DNA from: a virus
Virus record (IMG/VR): IMGVR_UViG_3300025122_000045
Span: 1 to 40,928 of that record
Reading direction: 5' to 3' (one strand)
Length of the DNA stretch: 40,928 bases
The stretch's first letter is position 1. Each line of letters opens with the position of its first letter. The notes beneath the pieces were generated by a model that was given only the letters and a program-made list of their open reading frames with translations, did not search any database and had not been told where the DNA came from. Positions 16,447-24,688 of the stretch are shown here, one piece after another. A program made the translations under genes and the position numbers.

Positions 16447-16920
16447 ATGGTATTTCCAGCATCAGCTATATCAATGCAAGAAGGTGATTTAATGTCGATG
16501 GGTGTCTTAGCTCAATTAGGTTTAAAACACCCAGAACAACTTGCTGACCTGATGGCAAGGAACGGGGTTATGCCAGGGATGGCTGATGGTGTAGACACAG
16601 TACCTCCTGTCAGTGGTATGCCTGTTCCGGCAGCTGAAGGCGGGTTTCTCCCTGACCAACCGCTAGTACGTCCAGACGCGGGAATGGGTACAGGAACGGG
16701 AAGCGGGGATTTGGGAAAACAACTTGGAATGATAGGTAAGGGGCTGGATATGACTGCGCCGACCGCTGCGCCGGTTCCAAAAATGGCCAACGCTTCTATC
16801 CGAGCTGGGGGAAACCTAGATTCGGCATCAACTATGGCGATTTTGAAAGCGCTTATTAGCGGAGCTATTCCTAGACCTGTCGCTCCTGTTCCCTCGTTTG
16901 GGTCAATTCTTGGAGGATAA
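16447..16920 (+). CDS. Virion-associated protein, Met/Gly/Pro-rich, unknown
   Basis: 157 residues, AAGGAG 9 bases upstream. A short helical N-terminus (GVLAQLGLKHPEQLADLMAR) is followed by a low-complexity Gly/Pro/Met region (GMGTGTGSGDLGKQLGMIGK) and a small hydrophobic helix near the C-terminus. It sits inside the internal-protein block and is probably a minor internal or tail component. No family recognised. Confidence 0.65.
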   Translation: MVFPASAISMQEGDLMSMGVLAQLGLKHPEQLADLMARNGVMPGMADGVDTVPPVSGMPVPAAEGGFLPDQPLVRPDAGMGTGTGSGDLGKQLGMIGKGLDMTAPTAAPVPKMANASIRAGGNLDSASTMAILKALISGAIPRPVAPVPSFGSILGG

Positions 16921-16924
16921 GACG

Positions 16925-19156
16925 ATGGTAGAGCCAGCCAGTTTAGGACAAAAACTACAAGGAGCGCCTGAAGGTATGCAGTTAGTTGGCCCTCCTACAG
17001 ATGAAGCAGATTTTCAACAGAAAAAAGCCGGAATCTTTTCGTTTTTAACAAAGCCTGAGGTGCAAGCAGCTTTAATGCAATTTGCTATAAATTTGACACA
17101 ATCCAGGCCGCAGGGACAATCTTCGCTTGGTCATACGACACAAGCTGTCGGGGCAGGATTAAGAGCTGCTGGACGCGTAACAACTGCGCGAGAGAAAAAA
17201 GAAGGACTGGACGAAGATAGAGATTTAAAGCGACGAGATGTTGTAACAAGGGAAGGTCAGCTTGGATTAAATAAAAAAGCTCAAAGTGATAAAGATAAGC
17301 TGGCACAAGCGCGTTTACTTATCGAAGAGCGTGACAGTGACTTGCGAGCTGAGGGATTGGGATTAAAGGAACGCGCACTTGAATTGGATAGAGAGATGCG
17401 TGAAGCGGGTGTTAGTCTTGCTGACCGAAAACTAATTTTAGCTGAACGGGGGCTGGAATTGGACGAAAACAAGTTTGAGCAAGCAACAAGTATGAGCGAG
17501 GCAAGACTTGTTCTTGACCAAGAATTGCTTAAATTAAAAGAAACTGGAATGGAAGACCAGCAGTTAAGAACCATACTTAAAGAAAAAATGATTGATGCGG
17601 GAATCGAAAGTGCTGACGCCGACCGCCTCTTGAGAAGTCGAGGACTTGATTTAAAAGAAAGTGCCCAGGAGCATCAAGTATCAATGGACGAAGCTCGACT
17701 TCTTATTAAGGAAGAAGAACTAAAACTACAAAGTCGCAAATTGACTGATGTGGAATATCGAACTGAACTTATCGAGATAATGAATAACGCAAATATTGAA
17801 GACGCCACCCAAAACAGGATACTACAAGAAAGGGGTTTAACATTAAAAGAAAAGGCCCAAGAACACAAAGAGGGAATTGACGAGGCTAGGCTGGCTCTCG
17901 AAGACGCAGGCTTAGATATTCGTGAGCGTAATATGACTGACCAAGAATATCGGACCGAGCTTATTGCAGCAATGAATGAGTCTCAAATTTCTATAGCCGA
18001 CCAAAATATTATATTGAAAGAAAAAGGCTTAGAACTGCAAATACAAAAATTTGAGCATCAGGAAGATATGGATAAGGTCCTGATGAAACTTCGTGAGGCT
18101 GACCACGAACTCAAAGTGGCAGGTTCATCTGTCGAAGAACGGCGGCAAGCCTTTACTGAAGAACTTGCAGAATTGAAACTTGATTTTGCTGAAAGAAAGT
18201 TGGTGCAACAAGCGTTTGAAGCGGAATTAAACGCTCCCGTTAAAGAGATAATTGATGAAGATGGAGTGCGTCGTTTCGCTCTTCAAAAAGATTCTGTCGG
18301 GGAAGAAGTAGCTCCTACGGGACGGAAACTATCCAGAATTGAGGAAAAAACTACCAATATTTATAATAACATGATTCAAAATGGTTATTCTGAAAAGGAA
18401 GCTAATGACACTGCTACTAAAATTGCCAATGGAGTATATGCTGTTCACAGAAATCCTGTCAATAACCGAGTGTCTATCATTGACCAAGCTACTAAGCAAG
18501 AACTTTATGTTGTTCAAGCTGGTGAAGCTCCTGCTGCTACACCAAACGAAGTTCCCGCTTCTCCTCCTTCTCCTTCATCAGGAGAAAGTTCTTCGGGGCC
18601 AGATATTGGTGCAGCGACCGGACTTCGTGGTTATATAACTGGAAAACTTAATGCTGTTGTCGATGCGCTAGAGCGCGGCTTGGTTAACCCAAATAATACA
18701 GAAGCGGCTATTACTGTAGAAAATCTCACTAACAGAACCGTAACGCTTTTGTCAGCAGCGATGGAAGGGCGTCAGACGAATATGTTAAGAGAGGACCTTA
18801 AAAAACTTGTGCCACAGGCTAACGCTATTTTCACAGGGCGAGAAACCGCCAAGATTTATTTTGAAAAAATGCGGGAACGCATTTCCAGAGAACTGCAACG
18901 TATAGACACAGATATTTTAGATAACGCGCATGCTTTTCAGCCGCCTATTATTCAAAAAAACAAATTACACGCATCAAATTTAGCTGATTTATTACAAGAA
19001 TATGATGAAATTATCGCAAGTTTCGGATTTACACCCGAGATTCTCCAGCAGATGTCTTGTCAGGAACTAGCTCAGGTTAGTCCTCGTACATTAGGTGAAA
19101 ATGCAAGGAACATAGCTAAAGCCCAATGGAGTATCTTAGGCTGTAAATTGAACTAA
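16925..19156 (+). CDS. Large internal virion protein with 64-residue coiled-coil repeats
   Basis: 743 residues from ATG 16925, 8 bases after GGAGG; an upstream in-frame start at 16898 is inside the previous gene. Residues about 1-125 are mixed and Gln/Gly-rich. Residues 129-384 are four tandem 64-residue helical repeats, each beginning ARL. A partial fifth unit follows, then a mixed domain (NGVYAVHRNPVNNRVSI), a Pro/Ser-rich linker, and a helical C-terminal domain (about 570-743). Likely an ejected structural protein that spans or lines the envelope channel. No transglycosylase motif was found. Confidence 0.7.
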   Translation: MVEPASLGQKLQGAPEGMQLVGPPTDEADFQQKKAGIFSFLTKPEVQAALMQFAINLTQSRPQGQSSLGHTTQAVGAGLRAAGRVTTAREKKEGLDEDRDLKRRDVVTREGQLGLNKKAQSDKDKLAQARLLIEERDSDLRAEGLGLKERALELDREMREAGVSLADRKLILAERGLELDENKFEQATSMSEARLVLDQELLKLKETGMEDQQLRTILKEKMIDAGIESADADRLLRSRGLDLKESAQEHQVSMDEARLLIKEEELKLQSRKLTDVEYRTELIEIMNNANIEDATQNRILQERGLTLKEKAQEHKEGIDEARLALEDAGLDIRERNMTDQEYRTELIAAMNESQISIADQNIILKEKGLELQIQKFEHQEDMDKVLMKLREADHELKVAGSSVEERRQAFTEELAELKLDFAERKLVQQAFEAELNAPVKEIIDEDGVRRFALQKDSVGEEVAPTGRKLSRIEEKTTNIYNNMIQNGYSEKEANDTATKIANGVYAVHRNPVNNRVSIIDQATKQELYVVQAGEAPAATPNEVPASPPSPSSGESSSGPDIGAATGLRGYITGKLNAVVDALERGLVNPNNTEAAITVENLTNRTVTLLSAAMEGRQTNMLREDLKKLVPQANAIFTGRETAKIYFEKMRERISRELQRIDTDILDNAHAFQPPIIQKNKLHASNLADLLQEYDEIIASFGFTPEILQQMSCQELAQVSPRTLGENARNIAKAQWSILGCKLN
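17309..18076 (+). repeat. Four tandem 192-base protein-coding repeats
   Basis: Units at 17309-17500, 17501-17692, 17693-17884 and 17885-18076 are each exactly 64 codons and begin Ala-Arg-Leu. Landmarks recur at fixed positions: GL(E/D/T)L near positions 48-51 (LAERGLELDE, LRSRGLDLKE, LQERGLTLKE, LKEKGLELQI) and a closing S/G/D-M/I-D/S-E/K. Units 2-4 are most alike. At the DNA level they are diverged, so they are old duplications and not an assembly artefact. Confidence 0.85.
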
Positions 19157-19168
19157 AGGAGTAAAATC

Positions 19169-22100
19169 GTGGTTACTCTTGGTGTCGGTAAAAATCCAAA
19201 TCTTTCACGTTTTCGATTAGCTGATGAAATTCCTGAAACTTTACGGCGGTCTGTTATAAAAAATATTGAAAAAGGAAAGGTACCAAATCTTCCTCCCGGC
19301 GTTTCAACTTCAGAATATTTAGGTTTTCCTGTTACTGAAATATCTCCTGAAGCACGAAATGCAGTTATTCTTAGAGCAGAACCAGAGGACCCAAATCTGA
19401 AGACCGAAGAAGAAAAAACCTTGCAACGTTCTGTAGACCAACGGCTTGGTCGCGTCCCTGAAGAAGTAGACAAAGCTGCGGCAATAGATAACCCTTTTCG
19501 TATTGAACACTTTGAACACATGCAAGCAAACAATCCTTTTGCCCGGGACCCAAACAATCCTTTTGATATTGAACCGCAAGGTGCAGGGACTGAAGCAGAT
19601 TTTTTCCAAATGATGGCAACAGGTGCACTTAAAACAACAGGACTCCCCTTGGACTTAATGGTCAATTTGACAAATATGATTAATGGGACAAATTTTGCTC
19701 CTTTTACTGCTGTAGCTCAACAAGATTTATCTAAGTCTAATATCACCGTTCCATATGGAATGGAACGACAAACTTTTATGGGTCGAGTAGGACGAACAGT
19801 TGGAGAAGCTGTAGCCGCTACAGCTATGATGGGTTTTGGCGCTGCTGGAGTAGCAGCAAAGGGCGCCCGGTTAGGAACTTTAGGATTAGGTTCTATGGGA
19901 AAGCGCCTCTTTGAGAGGATGGGAAGTGAAATAATCCAACGTCCTGGAAGATTTGTTGCATTAGAAATAGGTGCAGGTACTGGGGCGGGGGGTGGAGAAT
20001 ATTTTGCTTCTAAACTTTTTCCGGACAGTCTTGCAGCTACCGTTGTAGGTCAGTTGCTTGGAGGCGTTGTAACGTTAGTTCCTTTACAAATTTCAAGCGC
20101 AGCAAAAGGAGCTGCCATACGTGGGGCTGTAAATTTAACCAAAAGAACTAAAAAACGAGTGCTTATGCCTTTTACTAAAAAAGGTGGGCGGATATTAGGA
20201 GGACAAAGACTGGCGGGGGTGTCGGGACTGCCGCGGGAGGTTGCCGTCTCGCGGTTAAATGAAGAAGATGTTATTGAAGGTATTCTATCTCCGGCACAAA
20301 GACTAGGGGAACGAAGAGCGCTAGCTTTAGAAAGAGAAGTGCTCGACAGTGCCCCTGAACTAGAACGCTATGGCATTGACCAAGTAATAGACGCAAACCG
20401 GCTTATCCACGAACAGATTGTTCATTTTGCAGGTAGTAAAGGTCCGCTAAGTCCAGAAGACTTAGTTAGCTACCTTGCCGATACTCGGATTTATCTTAAA
20501 AATTTAATTCAAATGCGCATGGCCAAAGCCGCGGCGAGAGCTGATGTAAAAATTGGTAGGGCGGGACCTAAGCTACAAACTGCAGAAGAAGCTTCCAAAA
20601 TTGTTCGAGAAGAGCTTGATACGGCGTTGTTACAAATGCGAGCTACTGAAACTGAACTACATATGGCAGTTCCGAAAGGGGAAGTTGTCGAAGCTACAAC
20701 TTTAATAAATAACTTCAATGAATTATTAGCCAACACTGCTATGGCTCAACATAAACGAATCCCCGCAGAAGCTCGAAGACTTCTTATTCGAAATACAAAT
20801 GTATCTACTGGAAAAACAATGCCAGCTAAAATCGGCGAATTTACTACTTCAAACGAACTTATTGGCCTTCGAACTGAGATGTTAGACGAAGCTCGCGACG
20901 CTGCGAAAAAAGGAGATTATACTAGAGCGCGGTTTGCCGGTCAAATTGCAGGGTGGGCTTTGGACGAACTCAATGCGAGTAAGTCCGTAAGTGTTCCCTT
21001 TCAAAAAGCTAGAGAGTTTTCCAACTTACTAAACGACCAATTTACGCAGGGGCCTGTGGGAAAACTATTAGGTTATGGCCGAACTACTACATCGACAGGA
21101 TTAACTCTAGAAAACATGATTAATCGCGGCGGACAGCGTGCAAAAGAAAACTTCGAAGCGGTTATTGAAGCTGTCGATGTTAGTGGACCTAAAGTTCGTG
21201 AGGCTGTAACAGAATTTTTGCGTAATGCTGTAGTTGACGCGGATGGAGTTGTTAATGTTAAGAAAGTAAGTAGGATATTGGAAAAACAGGCTCCTTTGTT
21301 AAATAGATTTCCGCGTCTTCGAAACGAATTTCGAGAAGTAGTTAAAGATGTTTTAAGAGCCGAAAATATTGCAAAACAAGGGCAGAAGCGTATCAAAGAC
21401 CTCGACGATAAAAGACTTAGTGCTGTGGGTTCTATTCTCGGCGCTGACCCAGGAAAAGAACTAAATACTATTATGAATCAACGCGATAGAGTTAAACTTA
21501 TGCGTAACTTGAATCGTCGAACAAAAGGCGTTCCTAATGCTCGAAAAGGTTTGAAATTGACGCTAGTTGAACATTTGGTAGCCCAGTCGAAATCAAGTTT
21601 TAAAGATGAGCTTGGTGAAACATTACTTGATGGAGCTGGTTTAAATCTCAAAATCAACAAGGAAATTAAAGTTCTTCGAGAAGTTCTTACTGACAACGAA
21701 ATTACAAGATTGAAAAAAATCGCCACAACTGCGGAAAGATTATTAAAAGCAGTTGATGTTAAAAATCTTCCTGAAGTTGGAGGAATATCTACAGATATCC
21801 CGGCTAAGTTAATCGATGGACTAATTCGCACCGCGGGCGCTCGTATAGGTGCTTGGGCTGGAGCTGGAACTACAGGGGCTTCGCTTTTAACTGCACATTT
21901 TGGAGCACAACGAGCTCGGGAAATGTTACGCACAATTACAAAGACAGAAGCTGAAAAAGTAATAATAGAATCTATTTTCGACGGGGAGTTATATAAAGCT
22001 TTGTTTATGGAAGCTACGGAGCCAAAAGCCGCAGACGTTGCGGTGGGTATTATACAAAAGAAACTTAAACAATATTTTGATGCGCCAGCTGCAACAGTTA

Positions 22101-22225
22101 AACAAACAGTAAAAGGAGGTATCGAAGCTGTTGGAGCAAGAATATTACCTGTTACTGCAGGAGTTCCTTTGCAGACTGGTCTTCGTGAGGGGATGGCGCG
22201 TACGTCAGAGAACCCTCTTCCGTAG
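19169..22225 (+). CDS. Large internal virion (ejection) protein
   Basis: 1018 residues from a GTG start with AAAGGA 8 bases upstream. The N-terminal about 200 residues are Pro/Asn-rich; about 205-320 hold several Gly/Ala-rich hydrophobic stretches (AVAATAMMGFGAAGVAAKGA and VVGQLLGGVVTLVPLQI) that could insert in a membrane. About 360-880 is long, charged and helical, and another Gly/Ala segment (GARIGAWAGAGTTGASLL) lies near 900. It ends the rightward block and overlaps the convergent helicase gene by 74 bases. Size and layout fit the largest ejection protein of a short-tailed phage. Confidence 0.68.
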   Translation: MVTLGVGKNPNLSRFRLADEIPETLRRSVIKNIEKGKVPNLPPGVSTSEYLGFPVTEISPEARNAVILRAEPEDPNLKTEEEKTLQRSVDQRLGRVPEEVDKAAAIDNPFRIEHFEHMQANNPFARDPNNPFDIEPQGAGTEADFFQMMATGALKTTGLPLDLMVNLTNMINGTNFAPFTAVAQQDLSKSNITVPYGMERQTFMGRVGRTVGEAVAATAMMGFGAAGVAAKGARLGTLGLGSMGKRLFERMGSEIIQRPGRFVALEIGAGTGAGGGEYFASKLFPDSLAATVVGQLLGGVVTLVPLQISSAAKGAAIRGAVNLTKRTKKRVLMPFTKKGGRILGGQRLAGVSGLPREVAVSRLNEEDVIEGILSPAQRLGERRALALEREVLDSAPELERYGIDQVIDANRLIHEQIVHFAGSKGPLSPEDLVSYLADTRIYLKNLIQMRMAKAAARADVKIGRAGPKLQTAEEASKIVREELDTALLQMRATETELHMAVPKGEVVEATTLINNFNELLANTAMAQHKRIPAEARRLLIRNTNVSTGKTMPAKIGEFTTSNELIGLRTEMLDEARDAAKKGDYTRARFAGQIAGWALDELNASKSVSVPFQKAREFSNLLNDQFTQGPVGKLLGYGRTTTSTGLTLENMINRGGQRAKENFEAVIEAVDVSGPKVREAVTEFLRNAVVDADGVVNVKKVSRILEKQAPLLNRFPRLRNEFREVVKDVLRAENIAKQGQKRIKDLDDKRLSAVGSILGADPGKELNTIMNQRDRVKLMRNLNRRTKGVPNARKGLKLTLVEHLVAQSKSSFKDELGETLLDGAGLNLKINKEIKVLREVLTDNEITRLKKIATTAERLLKAVDVKNLPEVGGISTDIPAKLIDGLIRTAGARIGAWAGAGTTGASLLTAHFGAQRAREMLRTITKTEAEKVIIESIFDGELYKALFMEATEPKAADVAVGIIQKKLKQYFDAPAATVKQTVKGGIEAVGARILPVTAGVPLQTGLREGMARTSENPLP

Positions 22226-23411
22226 TATGATAGTTAATATCCGTTCCGTTTTGAATAATTCTAATATATCCTGCCTTTACCCCGGCGTCAGAGGCTTCGG
22301 CAAACTCCTTTGGCATCATATTACGAAGACAAAACTGCCAGAGTTTTCGTTGATTAAGCTTTCCACCTTCTTTGTTAATATGAGCAATCATTTCTGTAAG
22401 ATGGCGACTCGTAGGAGCTGCACCGATAGTCGCAAGAACGATTTGCATATCTTTTTCTAGTCCTGTTACAAATTGATTGGCTAACATTAAATCTTCCTTA
22501 GTTATTATTAATTCATCCCGTTGTGCAGCAGCTAATATAATGGCTAATTTATGAATATGTGTTTGCTTGGTAGCTACATATCCGCCGAGTCGTTCATCTG
22601 CTAAATGCGGCGGCCGCTTGTTCCATAAATCAGCATACCATTGATTGCCCCACGCTAGAGCTTCATCATTCAAATAATATTCCCCAAATAACTGAGAAAT
22701 CCAAATAAGGTCCTGAGCCAAACATTCTTCAATTTGTTTAAAATCATCTCGAATAACAACTTGTGCGGGATAAGGCGTTAGTTGCCTTTTTTCACTGCCA
22801 AAGACAAATAATACCCTTCGCAGTAACCCGCCTTCAATAGCTATTGCACTGAGATTATCGCGTAACCAAGCGGGGGTAGTACATCCAGCGATGTTAAGCC
22901 AAGGGTTCTCAATTAAAATATCTTCACTTGTTCTGACTTTATGCCGCCAAGTAACTTGTTGCCCGTCCCAAAGGTCTGTTAGAACGTCAATCATTCTTTT
23001 ATCTTCTGGACGGAGAAAGGTTCCCAATTCACTGACACTACAAGTAACGCAGGACATAGCTAAATATTCACCCTCTTCGCCTGGCAATGGAACGAGAGTT
23101 TTAGCCTCAGCCATAGCTTGTGACAATCCTTGCCAAGTCATGCTATCGGGACCGAAGTGGATATTATCGACATAATTGAGAAGTAAATGACCTAAGCGTA
23201 ATGTTGTAGATTTACCGACAATTCCTGGAGGGCCAACTAAGATTATATAAAAGTTAGGAGTCCATTGGAAAAACCTTTGGTCAATCCATACCCGTCGTTG
23301 CAGTGCTCCCGCTAATACACTAACCCCGGTCCAAAAATGCATTTGGGTAGGGGCTTCGCTTGCTGAGGTATATTGAGCGTAAGTTCTAAGCCAGTTTTCG
23401 CATTTTCTCAT
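22152..23411 (-). CDS. DUF3987-type helicase
   Basis: 419 residues. The N-terminus (PTQMHFWTGVSVLAGALQRR, then PNFYIILVGPPG) and the P-loop GPPGIVGKST (60-69) match DUF3987-type proteins, RecA-fold ATPases thought to act as replicative helicases or primase-helicase components in phages. CSVSELGTFL (about 123-132) fits the Walker B/sensor region and GLLRRVLFVFG an arginine finger. The C-terminal part (about 330-419) looks like a winged-helix domain. It is the last gene of the leftward block, 5 bases after the polymerase piece and without its own clear ribosome site. No primase domain is fused or found elsewhere. Confidence 0.8.
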   Translation of the reverse strand: MRKCENWLRTYAQYTSASEAPTQMHFWTGVSVLAGALQRRVWIDQRFFQWTPNFYIILVGPPGIVGKSTTLRLGHLLLNYVDNIHFGPDSMTWQGLSQAMAEAKTLVPLPGEEGEYLAMSCVTCSVSELGTFLRPEDKRMIDVLTDLWDGQQVTWRHKVRTSEDILIENPWLNIAGCTTPAWLRDNLSAIAIEGGLLRRVLFVFGSEKRQLTPYPAQVVIRDDFKQIEECLAQDLIWISQLFGEYYLNDEALAWGNQWYADLWNKRPPHLADERLGGYVATKQTHIHKLAIILAAAQRDELIITKEDLMLANQFVTGLEKDMQIVLATIGAAPTSRHLTEMIAHINKEGGKLNQRKLWQFCLRNMMPKEFAEASDAGVKAGYIRIIQNGTDINYHTTEEGSLTYAPSPHEDQSAKELLQ

Positions 23412-23416
23412 GGTTA

Positions 23417-24262
23417 TTAGTGCACATCACCCCAAGATGTTTCACTGACTTCAACGCCCCAACCGATATGTAAGGGGTCTTTATAAGGTAAAGCCACTGT
23501 CTTTAGTGTTTTGGCTATCAGGGGTATTTGGGATTTTTGTTCTAGTGGCATCTGGAATAAAATAGAATCGTGTCCGTGGGCTAGTAGTTCTATCCAATCA
23601 AAAGTGTCTTCAATTAAAACTCCTCCTTTTGAGCAAGTAAGCGCGACTGATGATTGTGGAATCCAAGCTAATGCTTGTGGTAAAATACCTTCAACATAGC
23701 CAAAATAAATTATTCGATAGTCGAACATATTTTTTACGGTGCGTCCGACGTGCTTGTTGCAAATGGGACAATTTCCATATTGTTCTTCGAACATAAGCCA
23801 GCAATTCCAACACTGCATGCCAAACAACATTCTTTCAACTCTTTGCTGCCACTCCAATATTCCAGGATGAACTTCGAACCAACGCTCTTTAAATTCTTCT
23901 TCTTCGTATATCGTTGACCGTAAAGTCATTGACATAGTTTTTGTACTGGCGCCGTAGTTATATCCGTGAACTCGACGCTTGCAATTATGATACATTCCCT
24001 TTGGTTTGTTAGTAGCTCGAATATCGTCGTCGGACATATTTTTGGATTTGTCTGGATATACGTCCCTGACGTTCTTGATATGTAAAGGGAGATTGTTGCG
24101 GAAAGCGTGTTTTAATCCTTCGTCGTCGGCTTCCCAAGCTACGACCTGTGCGTCGGCTCCTTCAAGGTCAGCTTCGACAATCATGTAGCCATCATCAGGA
24201 ACGAAGAATTTCCTTACGTTTGGTAAAGTAGCGTCGGATAAAACTATCTGAGTATCAGACAT
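23417..24262 (-). CDS. Family A DNA polymerase, C-terminal piece (fingers and palm)
   Basis: 281 residues. It begins just before the segment LPNVRKFFVPDDG and has motif A (VEADLEGADAQ, D32 as the metal ligand, D37 where Pol I has E710), motif B (CKRRVHGYNYG: K95 matches Pol I K758, His99 falls at the F762 position, Y103-G104 conserved) and motif C (HDS at 231-233, D232 as second metal ligand). An insertion carries CWNC (151-154) and CPIC (165-168), a likely zinc site. It lacks thumb and exonuclease, which are in the gene at 24681. GGAG 8 bases before the ATG gives it its own start, and a 33-bp palindrome lies just upstream. Confidence 0.88.
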   Translation of the reverse strand: MSDTQIVLSDATLPNVRKFFVPDDGYMIVEADLEGADAQVVAWEADDEGLKHAFRNNLPLHIKNVRDVYPDKSKNMSDDDIRATNKPKGMYHNCKRRVHGYNYGASTKTMSMTLRSTIYEEEEFKERWFEVHPGILEWQQRVERMLFGMQCWNCWLMFEEQYGNCPICNKHVGRTVKNMFDYRIIYFGYVEGILPQALAWIPQSSVALTCSKGGVLIEDTFDWIELLAHGHDSILFQMPLEQKSQIPLIAKTLKTVALPYKDPLHIGWGVEVSETSWGDVH

Positions 24263-24274
24263 TAAAGTCTCCAG

Positions 24275-24307
24275 ATTGTAAAATGGTGAAAATAGACTTT
24301 TTACAAT
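24275..24307. promoter_or_regulatory. 33-bp palindrome, copy 2
   Basis: Arms ATTGTAAAA (24275-24283) and TTTTACAAT (24299-24307), spacer 15. On the coding (minus) strand it ends 12 bases before the start of the polymerase C-terminal gene. It shares the first 14 bases of its left arm region with copy 4. No T-tract follows it in the direction of transcription. Confidence 0.8.
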
Positions 24308-24688
24308 TTATATTCCTCGTTTATTCCAAGGCTGAAAATTTTCTACATCTTTCATTGAAGGCCACGAGTCTGGTCCGTTAAAAGTTAAAACTCTATCATC
24401 AATGCCAAGAAATGCTGGAGGCTTATGGTTGGGGAAATCAATCTGTGCAAGAAGGTCTGTGTCTAAACCCTGAGTTTTAAACCAACGTATCATAGCTTCT
24501 ATTCCTCCCTTTTGATGTGAGCGCGAAGAATAAACGGCTACGGCAAAACCGGTAAAAATACATTCTTCGATAAATTCCAAAGCTCCTGGTACCGGAGCAT
24601 CAGGAATAATATCAGCACCTTTCCAACCCGAAGAATAAGAATGAAGTACTCCATCAAAATCCAGGCAAATTATTTTTCTCTCAGTCAT
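24308..24688 (-). CDS. HAD-superfamily hydrolase-like protein inside the split polymerase
   Basis: 126 residues from ATG 24688, with AAAGGAG 9 bases upstream and an 8-base overlap with the polymerase N-terminal gene. HAD motif I is LDFDGVLHS (D10, D12), motif II YSSRS (about 53-57), a candidate motif III lysine is K89, and motif IV is GIDDR (D97, D98). This fits a small phosphatase without a large cap, such as a nucleotidase or polynucleotide phosphatase, and such proteins are common in phages. Its position between the two polymerase genes is odd. No homing-endonuclease motif is present. Confidence 0.8.
   Translation of the reverse strand: MTERKIICLDFDGVLHSYSSGWKGADIIPDAPVPGALEFIEECIFTGFAVAVYSSRSHQKGGIEAMIRWFKTQGLDTDLLAQIDFPNHKPPAFLGIDDRVLTFNGPDSWPSMKDVENFQPWNKRGI

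Noticed and set aside
19216-19245. A hammerhead-like core (CTGATGA ... GAAAC)
   Set aside because: The bases between the core elements cannot form stem II and the site lies inside the coding start of the 1018-residue protein.
24263-24680. A group I intron or intein as cause of the split polymerase
   Set aside because: The gap holds a HAD-like gene and no homing nuclease; neither protein end has intein residues, and the second piece has its own ribosome site and ATG. RNA data would be needed to exclude an intron fully.
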